Of a DNA stretch of 5,951 nucleotides, positions 1-5,951 are shown piece by piece; within the stretch, counting starts at the first letter, position 1, and each line of letters opens with the position of its first letter. The DNA comes from Spirochaetaceae bacterium (GTDB taxonomy: Bacteria > Spirochaetota > Spirochaetia > B11-G9): NCBI GenBank assembly GCA_030633365.1, contig DAOVSY010000191.1:1-5951 (forward strand), read 5' to 3'. Below the pieces are notes generated by a model, which saw nothing but the letters and a program-made list of their open reading frames with translations, was not told where the DNA came from and made no database searches. The translations under genes were made by a program, and so were the position numbers.

Positions 1-53
1 AAACAGACTGCTAATAATTAAAATTGTACCATAATAACCCCTCTTTATTTTAA

Positions 54-82
54 AACATAATGAAAAGTGATACAGAGGTCAA
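54..82 (-). promoter_or_regulatory. Putative sigma70-type promoter pointing left out of the window
   Basis: Read on the minus strand, TTGACC (82 to 77) is followed by a 17-base spacer and TATGTT (59 to 54). This is close to the consensus with ideal spacing, and places the transcript start near position 47. It lies just past the stop codon of the 169-residue membrane protein gene, so it would serve a gene or RNA beyond the left edge. A GAGGGG run at 43 to 38 lies 5 bases before an ATG at 32, but that frame stops after four codons. AT-rich sequence yields such matches by chance, so this is a moderate call. No rho-independent terminator is visible in bases 1-111, so readthrough from the upstream operon is also possible. 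Confidence 0.4.
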
Positions 83-111
83 TAGAGTGGATCTTATTCT
101 CTCCTGGAAAT

Positions 112-621
112 CTAATTTTGACTTTTAGTAAGCTTTATATTGAGAATACTGGTCTTTCCATGAATAGTTACCTTCGAGCTGGCAATTTTTGATCCATCAT
201 CAATAAAACTTGCACGATAAGTTAAAGCTTTTCCAGGAAGGGGTAACAGATCATTTATAAAAATACTTTCTGAACTATTTTCAAGATAAAATTCAATATC
301 TGCCAACCCGGCACCACTACTTTCACCTTTCGACTTGTTTACAATAGATAAATTAAGAAATATACTATTATTGCTTTCATATTGGGTAAGATGCAGACTG
401 TAACCTTCTAAATTTGGTATTTCATATGATTTTCTAACCAAAGGAATTACCACAAGTAAAATTAAAACAATTACTGCAATATCCAAAAGTGTAATAAGAA
501 GGGTTCTGTTTCGTTTAAAGGCTCCCCCTTTATATGATTTAGGTTCTGTAAACCTACTGTTCTCGTACTCTTCTTTATTAAAATGGTAAGTATAATTTTG
601 ATTATTAGGATCCTCATCCAT
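112..621 (-). CDS. Uncharacterised single-pass membrane protein, 169 residues
   Basis: I do not recognise this protein. It has a polar, Asn/Glu/Tyr-rich N-terminal segment of about 40 residues with a basic KRNR cluster at 36-39. One strongly hydrophobic segment follows (residues 41-62, rich in Leu, Ile and Val), then Arg-Lys at 63-64. The remaining roughly 105 residues are polar and alternate in a way that suggests beta strands. The positive-inside rule is ambiguous because both flanks are basic, but the larger N-terminal cluster favours a cytoplasmic N-terminus and an extracytoplasmic C-terminal domain. There is no lipobox and no cleavable signal peptide. The start is well supported: the ATG overlaps the stop of the nnr gene by one base (TAATG) and GGAGA lies 7 bases upstream. 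It is the last gene of the three-gene minus-strand operon and ends with TAG. The beta-rich domain could be an Ig-like or FxLYD-like extracellular module, but that is a guess from pattern alone. Confidence 0.85.
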   Translation of the reverse strand: MDEDPNNQNYTYHFNKEEYENSRFTEPKSYKGGAFKRNRTLLITLLDIAVIVLILLVVIPLVRKSYEIPNLEGYSLHLTQYESNNSIFLNLSIVNKSKGESSGAGLADIEFYLENSSESIFINDLLPLPGKALTYRASFIDDGSKIASSKVTIHGKTSILNIKLTKSQN

Positions 622-2129
622 TATATGGTCTCCATATTTTTAATTTCTCTGGATATATAAGGAAGAAGATCCTCTGCCAAAAACCATCCTTTTTCCCTAA
701 AACAGCTCTTTCCAATATTCTGATGAAGTGTTACTCCTAAAATTGCTGCATTATAAGCATCCAGTCCCTGTGCCAAAAGGCCAGCAATAATACCAGAAAG
801 GATATCTCCGGAACCTCCGATACCCAGAGAGGGATTCATTCCATCCACAACAGTGTAGTCTCCTTCAGGATTTACTATAAATGTTACATGGCTTTTTAGT
901 ACAATAACAGCTCCGTATTTAGCTGCTGTTTTTCTAAGATAAGAAAGTGGAGAAGAGAGAAATATTTCCTTATCAATACCTGAAAGCCCCTCAAACTCCC
1001 CTGGATGCGGTGTAAAAACCCAGGAACCTTTAAGATACCCTGGATTTGTTTCAAATAAAGACTCCATTTTTAAAAGAAGATTTAGACCATCTGCATCCAG
1101 AACTCCTGGTATATTACTTTCAAAAAGTTTTTCAAGGAACTGAACCCTGCCCGTTATTCCCCAACCCGGTCCTGCTAAAATAGAAGAAAATTTTGTAAGG
1201 ACCGGAGTCTCACTATCTGTATCTATTGTCTTTACCATTATTGATGATAAATGAGAAGCCGCAATTTTGTAGATATTACTGTCAATAAAAAGAGTCACAA
1301 GACCAGATCGAGCTCTTCCGGCGGCACTGGCAGAAAGGACGGCTGCCCCGACAGTACCTTTGGTACCAGCAAAAACAGCCGTATGCCCTCTTTCCCCTTT
1401 ATATGCCCAGGGGATAATTTCTGGTAAAAGGTTTATATCCTTATAAAATATGTTGCCAGCATCCCTGGGATTATCCAACAGGGACGGAGGAAACCCTATT
1501 TTTACTACTACAATTTTACCAGCATAAACTCGCTGAGAAGGGTAATAAAGAATAGTCTTGGGAAGACCTATCGTAAGAGTAATATCAGCTTTAATTACAG
1601 GGTTACTTTTTTTAAACTCTTCTCCAAGACCACTTGGAATATCTATTGCTATTTTTGTTCCGGGACTTGAATTTACAAGAGTAACAAGCTCAGCTTCAGT
1701 GGGACGCAGAGAACCAAGTAATCCTGTTCCAGTAATTCCATCAATTATTAATCCAGATTCTGTAATAGTATCTTTTACTGATTTTTTATCTTTCTTAAAA
1801 ATTAGTACAGGTATATCCAGGTTATCACATATTTTTTTATGAAGAAGAAACATTTCATTACCAGTTTCTTTACTAAGTATAATTTTTAATTTTGTATAAC
1901 CTGATATCCATGCCTGTCTTGCAATTACAAGTGCATCCCCACCATTATTACCAGAGCCTGCAACTATAAGCAGATTTTCTTTATGTTTATTATTTATTTC
2001 AAGATAATTTTTTATATAAGTCCAGCATTTAATTCCTGCATTTTCCATTAGTAATGAGCCAGGTATTCCAAAATTATTAATAGCCTGACTGTCTATTTGT
2101 GACATTACATCTGGACTAACTATCTTCAT
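621..2129 (-). CDS. nnr: Bifunctional NAD(P)HX epimerase / ADP-dependent NAD(P)HX dehydratase (YjeF family)
   Basis: This cytoplasmic metabolite-repair enzyme of 502 residues restores damaged NADHX and NADPHX. The N-terminal half (about 1-225, YjeF_N / NnrE) interconverts the R and S hydrates. The C-terminal half (about 235-500, ribokinase-like, NnrD) dehydrates the S form using ADP. Visible motifs are MENAG at 28-32, GSGNNGGDA at 58-66, an Asp-Gly at 130-131, IDIPSG at 162-167, YKGERGH at 243-249, GPGWG at 320-324, DADGLN at 345-350, TPHPGE at 373-378, LKS at 411-413 and GGSGD at 438-442, whose Asp442 is the expected catalytic base. Length matches the usual fused enzyme of about 500 residues. 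I chose the ATG at 2129 because family homology begins there and GGGAG lies 6 bases upstream. The open frame continues to 2252, but those 41 codons lie inside the lipoprotein gene and look non-native (rich in Trp, Cys and Met). The gene overlaps the lipoprotein gene by 14 bases and the next gene by 1. Small departures from consensus are GPGWG (commonly GPGLG) and NPSLGIGGSGD (commonly NPGMATGGSGD); neither removes a known catalytic residue. Confidence 0.95.
   Translation of the reverse strand: MKIVSPDVMSQIDSQAINNFGIPGSLLMENAGIKCWTYIKNYLEINNKHKENLLIVAGSGNNGGDALVIARQAWISGYTKLKIILSKETGNEMFLLHKKICDNLDIPVLIFKKDKKSVKDTITESGLIIDGITGTGLLGSLRPTEAELVTLVNSSPGTKIAIDIPSGLGEEFKKSNPVIKADITLTIGLPKTILYYPSQRVYAGKIVVVKIGFPPSLLDNPRDAGNIFYKDINLLPEIIPWAYKGERGHTAVFAGTKGTVGAAVLSASAAGRARSGLVTLFIDSNIYKIAASHLSSIMVKTIDTDSETPVLTKFSSILAGPGWGITGRVQFLEKLFESNIPGVLDADGLNLLLKMESLFETNPGYLKGSWVFTPHPGEFEGLSGIDKEIFLSSPLSYLRKTAAKYGAVIVLKSHVTFIVNPEGDYTVVDGMNPSLGIGGSGDILSGIIAGLLAQGLDAYNAAILGVTLHQNIGKSCFREKGWFLAEDLLPYISREIKNMETI
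629..633 (-). promoter_or_regulatory. Ribosome binding site of the 169-residue membrane protein gene, inside nnr
   Basis: GGAGA on the minus strand lies 7 bases before the ATG at 621 and inside the last codons of the nnr gene. Together with the TAATG stop/start overlap it fixes the start and points to coupled translation, either by reinitiation or by direct ribosome binding. Confidence 0.7.
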
Positions 2130-3294
2130 CCTGTACTCCCGGCAGCTGATCACTTCTCCACCACACAATTTCGGCTTTATCATACTTGCCCAATAACGCC
2201 ACAAGCAAACCATTTGGATCCAGATACAAATCTCTGTAAGATATCTCATCATCCTTCATAGTTAAATCGCTTCTGGAAATAACTGTTCCATTTTCTTCCA
2301 AAACCATAACCTGGAAAATATTTGCAGATACATATGTAAGAAAGAAAAATTTTCCGGCAGTATTTACCCCTAAAAAACCAGGGATATCATCACTTCCACT
2401 ATTATCCAGCTCAGGGATACGTATTGATCTTGTATAATTTTCTTTATTAAGATCAAGTGTCCATAAATAGGACATTGTGTAATCCAGATTATTATTACTT
2501 TTATTATAATAATCCAGTTTCAGATATACTGCATTTGTATTTCTATCAGGAACAATTGTTTCCAATGATGGTATATAATCCCCCTCATCAGGAACAGGAA
2601 GATCATCCAATGGTATTATTATAGTATACTTAAGAGAACCTTTATCTGTATACCAGTAAATATTCCAGGTCTTAATAGTTCGGGTAATAACAATTATTTC
2701 ATCCTTACTATTTACTTCAATTTTTTCAATATAAGGGAATGGCGTACCTCCAATACCCTCTCTACCCAAAAAATTAATAAAACTGCCTTTATTATCAAAT
2801 CGAAGGACTATTCTGTTTAAAGTACTGTCAGTAGTTTCATCATATTCTGTACGGTTATCCGGAACTGTATCTTCAACCAGGAGCTGATTGTTACTTGTTA
2901 CAGCAATCTCTCCCATATTTCTGAAGTTGAAGGGATATGCATTACGATTTGTGATCCTACCATCACTGGAAGTATTACTAAGTAAAACAGGTTCAGGATT
3001 TTCATTGGAATTATAATAAAGAGACAGGATATCTCCATAGGAACTGAACTCCATAACTTTATTTGAATTACCATCGGCTATATATATAAGTCCATCTTTC
3101 ATTACTATTCTTGATTTTTTATTAAAAGGAACATTTGACATTTGAATAAGATCAATCTGATCCTCACCCCTTCCCAGGGCAAGTTCAAATATCAGTTCTC
3201 TCTCCATAACATTTTCCGAATTACAGGAAGAAAAGGAAGCAAGAGAAAAGATAATTACTAGTAGTATTTGAAGCCTTACAAAATTGCTTTTCAT
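2116..3294 (-). CDS. Predicted lipoprotein with NHL/beta-propeller-like repeats (LIC_12708-like spirochaete family)
   Basis: This 392-residue protein starts with a signal peptide: Lys2 and Arg7, a hydrophobic core at about 8-20 (LQILLVIIFSLAS), then FSSC with Cys24 as the likely lipidated residue. FSSC departs from the strict LAGC lipobox but fits the looser spirochaete form. The mature part is polar and beta-rich. An NHL-like blade is seen at about 66-92 (DGLIYIADG, then a Tyr-Gly-Asp turn). Others are suggested at about 163-205 (RFDNKG, then a Lys-Asp-Glu-Ile-Ile-Val strand), 211-228, and 331-370 (EENGTVISRSDL, then DPNGLLVALLG). This suggests a propeller-like fold held at a membrane, possibly for protein binding. 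The wording around LYYNSNENPEPV recalls the spirochaete LIC_12708-type family; that is memory, not a search. No catalytic motif is visible and the function is unknown. It heads the operon with nnr and the small membrane protein, and is divergent from secA. The start at 3294 is set by the signal peptide; there is no good ribosome binding site (see the promoter entry). Confidence 0.85.
   Translation of the reverse strand: MKSNFVRLQILLVIIFSLASFSSCNSENVMERELIFELALGRGEDQIDLIQMSNVPFNKKSRIVMKDGLIYIADGNSNKVMEFSSYGDILSLYYNSNENPEPVLLSNTSSDGRITNRNAYPFNFRNMGEIAVTSNNQLLVEDTVPDNRTEYDETTDSTLNRIVLRFDNKGSFINFLGREGIGGTPFPYIEKIEVNSKDEIIVITRTIKTWNIYWYTDKGSLKYTIIIPLDDLPVPDEGDYIPSLETIVPDRNTNAVYLKLDYYNKSNNNLDYTMSYLWTLDLNKENYTRSIRIPELDNSGSDDIPGFLGVNTAGKFFFLTYVSANIFQVMVLEENGTVISRSDLTMKDDEISYRDLYLDPNGLLVALLGKYDKAEIVWWRSDQLPGVQDEDS
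2136..2140 (-). promoter_or_regulatory. Ribosome binding site that decides the nnr start
   Basis: GGGAG on the minus strand lies 6 bases upstream of the ATG at 2129, within the last codons of the lipoprotein gene. It supports starting nnr at 2129 rather than at the ATG 41 codons upstream, at 2252. Confidence 0.65.
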
Positions 3295-3299
3295 AACTT

Positions 3300-3329
3300 A
3301 TAGTACCCGCTAGATATTAAAAATGTCAA
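3300..3329 (-). promoter_or_regulatory. Promoter of the lipoprotein-nnr operon, probably leaderless
   Basis: On the minus strand a perfect TTGACA (3329 to 3324) is followed by an 18-base spacer and TACTAT (3305 to 3300). Only five bases separate the -10 from the ATG at 3294, so transcription should start at or within a base or two of the start codon. There is no Shine-Dalgarno sequence in those bases, which agrees with a leaderless message. An alternative -10, TAATAT (3319 to 3314), would give a leader of about 13 bases, but its -35 (GTCCTT) is poor. Confidence 0.6.
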
Positions 3330-3341
3330 TCTAAGTAAGGA

Positions 3342-3385
3342 CAGCCATGTAGGGTCGATAAATCGACCACCGAGGCTGCACCTAC
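3342..3385. repeat. REP-like palindromic element with GTAG/CTAC ends
   Basis: The core is a perfect inverted repeat, GGTCGAT (3353-3359) and ATCGACC (3362-3368), best folded as a 6-bp stem with a TAAA loop. It is preceded directly by GTAG (3349-3352), and the unit closes with CCTAC at 3381-3385, the inverse of GTAGG at 3349-3353. A second pair, CAGCC (3342-3346) with GGCTG (3374-3378), can also enclose the core; the two outer pairings cross, so only one can form at a time. A GTAG head followed by a GC-rich hairpin is the known layout of REP sequences mobilised by RAYT (Y1 REP-associated) transposases. The element is more GC-rich than its surroundings and sits between two divergent promoters, where a terminator is not expected. 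Only one copy is visible in this window, so repeat status is inferred. A transcription-factor operator is the main alternative. Confidence 0.55.
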
Positions 3386-3387
3386 TA

Positions 3388-3416
3388 TTGAATTTCACTA
3401 CTAACAACAGTATATT
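3388..3416 (+). promoter_or_regulatory. sigma70-type promoter of secA
   Basis: TTGAAT (3388-3393), a 17-base spacer and TATATT (3411-3416) form a near-consensus promoter. The start would lie near 3423, giving an untranslated leader of about 30 bases before the ATG at 3453. The -35 box begins two bases after the palindromic element ends, so anything bound to or folded at that element could affect this promoter. Confidence 0.65.
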
Positions 3417-3437
3417 ATGTTGATTATCAGAAAAGCT

Positions 3438-3444
3438 GAGAGGA
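3438..3444 (+). promoter_or_regulatory. Ribosome binding site of secA
   Basis: GAGAGGA lies 8 bases before the ATG at 3453. It supports this start over the in-frame ATG at 3465 (residue 5), which would put the site 20 bases away. Confidence 0.7.
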
Positions 3445-3452
3445 TTATATAA

Positions 3453-5951
3453 ATGCCTGGAATAATGAATGTGATATTTGGTTCAAAACACGAAAAAGAT
3501 TTAAAAGAATTACTACCCCTTGTACATAAAATTAATGAGCTTGAAGCCTGGGCTTTAGGACTTGCAAACGAAGAGTTTCCAAAACAAACAGAAATTTTTA
3601 AACAAAGATATAAAGATGGTGAAACTCTTGATCAAATTCTACCGGAAGCTTTTGCTTTGGCAAGAGAAGCCTCCCGCAGAACCCTGGGAGAGCGCCCCTA
3701 CGATGTACAGCTTATGGGTGGTATTTCGCTTCATCAGGGAAGAATAATGGAGATGAAAACAGGTGAAGGTAAAACTCTTTCAAGTGTATCTGCCGCATAT
3801 CTTAATTCCCTGGCTGGTCTTGGAGTACATGTTATAACAGTTAATGACTACCTTGCAGAAAGGGATTCAGAATGGATGAAACCGGTTTTTTCCCTTATGG
3901 GTATTACTGTTGGAAATATTATTTCCAACATGGATAATGATTCCAGAAAGAAAGGTTACGAATGCGATATTACCTATGGTACTAATAATGAATTTGGTTT
4001 CGATTATCTAAGAGATAATATGAGATGGTCTGACGAAGGCCGGGTACAAAAAAATCATAACTTCTGTATTATTGATGAAATAGATTCAATTCTTATTGAC
4101 GAGGCAAGAACACCATTAATTATATCCGGTCAGGCAGAAGATAATACAAAGAAATTTTCGGATGTTAACAGGCTGGTATCTAAACTTAATGAGTGCAGTA
4201 AAGATTCTGAAACAGATGAATATCCTGAAATAAGTGATGGGGATTTTCAAATAGATGAAAAATCAAAAAAAGTAACCTTTACTGAAAAAGGTATGAACAG
4301 AATAGAAGAAGTTCTTATACAGTCAGGAGTAATTGTAGAATCACTTTATAAAGATGAGAATTTTGAATTTGTTCACTACTTTACCCAGGCCATGAAAGCC
4401 CATCATCTATTTCAGATAGATGTTGATTATGTTGTTCAAAATGGAATTGTTGAAATTGTCGATGAATTTACAGGGAGAATACTTCATGGAAGAAGATATT
4501 CTGAAGGCCTTCACCAGGCTATTGAAGCAAAAGAAGGAATTCGTATTGCCAGAAGAAACAGAACACTGGCTACAATTACTTTTCAGAATTTCTTTAGAAT
4601 GTACACAAAGTTATCCGGTATGACTGGTACTGCAGATACAGAAGCCAGAGAATTTGGTAAAATTTATAATCTGGATGTAGTCGTTATCCCAACAAACAGG
4701 CCCCTGGCCAGAATTGATAAAAATGATGTTATCTATCTTACAGAAGAGTTTAAATACAATGCAATTTGTGATGAAATTGAGGTTCAATATAAACGAGGTC
4801 AGCCAGTCCTTGTGGGAACAGTGTCCATAGAAAAATCAGAGCATATTTCCAGGCTGCTTTCCAAAAGAGGTGTTAAACACGAAGTTCTTAATGCCAAAAA
4901 TCATGAAAGAGAGGCTCATATTATCTCTGAAGCCGGTGCAAAACGTTCAATTACAATTGCAACAAATATGGCAGGTCGTGGTACAGATATTAAGCTTGGA
5001 GGTAATCCTGATTTTAGAGCAAGAAAAAAATGTGGCACAAAAGCAACAGATGAAGAATTTAAAAATGCCTACGCTCTGGAATATACAAACTGGCAGAAAG
5101 ACTATAAAGAAGTTAAGGATCTTGGTGGTCTTTACATATTAGGAACAGAAAGACATGAGTCCAGACGTATTGATAATCAGCTAAGAGGACGTTCCGGAAG
5201 ACAGGGTGACCCGGGTACTTCCAGATTCTTTCTTTCTTTGGATGATGAGCTTATGCGGCTTTTTGCCAGAGACAGTCTAAGGTCCTTAATGTCCAGAGCA
5301 GGAATGAATACAGGAGAACCTTTACATCATTCCCTTATCAATAAAGCCATCGAAAGGGCACAAAACAGGGTTGAAGAACGAAATTATGAAATCAGAAAGC
5401 ACCTTCTTGAATATGATGATGTTCTTAATGAACAAAGATCATTTATTTATGATCAGCGAAATAATATTCTTAGTGACAATGAACTATTCCAAAGAATAAC
5501 AACGACCAACAAAGAGCTGGTAGAGGAAATTGCTTCCACTTATTTTGTTAATACTGACAACTCAAACATAAATGCATCTGCATTAAATTCAGATCTAAGA
5601 GAATCTTTTCTCTATTCTGAAGAGTTTACACAATCAAAATTGAAAGAGTTAGGGAAAGAAATACTTGTAGAACGTGTGTGTAAAACCATGGAAACTGAAC
5701 TAAAAGGGAAAATTGAAAGAGTTGGACAAAAACAGTTTAATGATTTTATTAAGTATCAGTATCTAAAAAATATAGATAATAGTTGGCAGGATCATTTGGA
5801 ATCACTGGAAGAGTTAAGGGAAGCTGTTTATCTTAGAACATATGCACAGAAAAATCCCCTTTTAGAATACAAGCTCGAAGGTTTTGATATTTTTGATAAA
5901 TTACTATATGAAATTAAGACAAATATAGCAAAAACAATTTCAAAAGTTCAA
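3453..5951 (+). CDS. secA: Protein translocase subunit SecA, C-terminus cut by the window edge
   Basis: SecA is the cytoplasmic/peripheral membrane ATPase that drives unfolded preproteins through SecYEG. The frame is open without interruption for 833 codons to the last base. Landmarks in order: N-terminal helix MPGIMNVIFGSK; Walker A MKTGEGKT at 101-108; Walker B/DEAD-like IIDEIDSILIDEARTP with Asp208-Glu209; the preprotein cross-linking domain at about 225-370; VDEFTGR with Asp337; GMTGTAD at about 389-395; NMAGRGTDI at 505-513 with Arg509; GTERHESRR at 564-572 running into the motif VI segment NQLRGRSGRQGD; the two-helix finger region RKHLLEYDDVLNEQR from 648; and the wing/scaffold segment WQDHLESLEELR from 778. 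Motif positions are within a residue or so of E. coli SecA, so there are no large insertions or deletions up to there. Only the last helices, the linker and any zinc-binding tail are missing, perhaps 60-80 codons. It is divergently transcribed from the lipoprotein operon, from its own promoter. Confidence 0.98.
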   Translation, partial: MPGIMNVIFGSKHEKDLKELLPLVHKINELEAWALGLANEEFPKQTEIFKQRYKDGETLDQILPEAFALAREASRRTLGERPYDVQLMGGISLHQGRIMEMKTGEGKTLSSVSAAYLNSLAGLGVHVITVNDYLAERDSEWMKPVFSLMGITVGNIISNMDNDSRKKGYECDITYGTNNEFGFDYLRDNMRWSDEGRVQKNHNFCIIDEIDSILIDEARTPLIISGQAEDNTKKFSDVNRLVSKLNECSKDSETDEYPEISDGDFQIDEKSKKVTFTEKGMNRIEEVLIQSGVIVESLYKDENFEFVHYFTQAMKAHHLFQIDVDYVVQNGIVEIVDEFTGRILHGRRYSEGLHQAIEAKEGIRIARRNRTLATITFQNFFRMYTKLSGMTGTADTEAREFGKIYNLDVVVIPTNRPLARIDKNDVIYLTEEFKYNAICDEIEVQYKRGQPVLVGTVSIEKSEHISRLLSKRGVKHEVLNAKNHEREAHIISEAGAKRSITIATNMAGRGTDIKLGGNPDFRARKKCGTKATDEEFKNAYALEYTNWQKDYKEVKDLGGLYILGTERHESRRIDNQLRGRSGRQGDPGTSRFFLSLDDELMRLFARDSLRSLMSRAGMNTGEPLHHSLINKAIERAQNRVEERNYEIRKHLLEYDDVLNEQRSFIYDQRNNILSDNELFQRITTTNKELVEEIASTYFVNTDNSNINASALNSDLRESFLYSEEFTQSKLKELGKEILVERVCKTMETELKGKIERVGQKQFNDFIKYQYLKNIDNSWQDHLESLEELREAVYLRTYAQKNPLLEYKLEGFDIFDKLLYEIKTNIAKTISKVQ

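Noticed and set aside
40..78. CCTCT/AGAGG inverted repeat as a terminator for the minus-strand operon
   Set aside because: Five base pairs around a loop of about 29 bases, with no T tract placed after it; not convincing.
1558..1842. Plus-strand open frame of 94 codons
   Set aside because: It is antisense to the well-conserved epimerase half of nnr, with no binding site or recognisable domain; a shadow frame.
2130..2252. N-terminal extension of nnr to the ATG at 2252
   Set aside because: The extra 41 residues are rich in Trp, Cys and Met, unlike the family, lie in another frame of the lipoprotein gene, and precede a start at 2129 that has its own binding site and begins exactly where family homology begins.
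3353..3368. The palindrome as a rho-independent terminator
   Set aside because: It lies between divergent start sites, not after a gene, and has no following T run on either strand.
3427..3439. TCAG/CTGA hairpin overlapping the secA ribosome binding site as a regulatory stem
   Set aside because: The stem is only four base pairs, so it is too weak to support a translational control element.
3562..3747. Plus-strand open frame of 61 codons
   Set aside because: It is an out-of-frame shadow of the N-terminal ATPase region of secA.
4420..5142. Two further plus-strand open frames (4420-4623 and 4870-5142)
   Set aside because: Both are shifted frames inside secA, whose main frame encodes conserved motifs across the same bases.

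Overview
This is an AT-rich window of about 6 kb with densely packed bacterial housekeeping genes. It best fits a low-GC member of the Spirochaetota (Spirochaetales-like). The reasons are the combination of a SecA with spirochaete-like wording, a single-gene epimerase/dehydratase for NAD(P)HX repair, and a propeller-like lipoprotein with a loose spirochaete-type lipobox that resembles the spirochaete LIC_12708-type family. The lineage call is inference from remembered family sequences, not from a search.

The layout is two divergent transcription units. On the minus strand, reading leftward from position 3294, are (1) a predicted lipoprotein of 392 residues, (2) a 502-residue bifunctional NAD(P)HX epimerase/dehydratase, and (3) a 169-residue single-pass membrane protein of unknown function. 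The first pair overlaps by 14 bases and the second by 1 base (TAATG), so the three are almost certainly co-transcribed and probably translationally coupled. On the plus strand, secA starts at 3453 and runs off the right edge after 833 codons. Everything through the helical wing/scaffold region is present; only the C-terminal linker and tail are missing.

The 158-base divergent intergenic region (3295-3452) is the most structured part of the window. It holds a strong sigma70-type promoter for secA (TTGAAT, 17 bases, TATATT) with a good ribosome binding site. It also holds a promoter for the lipoprotein operon with a perfect TTGACA box, whose -10 sits so close to the ATG that the transcript would be leaderless or nearly so. 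In the 58-base gap between the two -35 boxes lies a compact palindromic element with GTAG/CTAC ends that looks like a REP (RAYT-type) repeat. The leftmost 111 bases hold no convincing gene but contain a plausible minus-strand promoter pointing out of the window.

Functionally, SecA is the ATPase of the Sec export pathway, which would export the lipoprotein next to it. The Nnr enzyme repairs hydrated nicotinamide cofactors. No functional link between these genes can be demonstrated here. I found no convincing new biological system; the REP-like element, the leaderless promoter and the two uncharacterised envelope proteins are the points worth following up.
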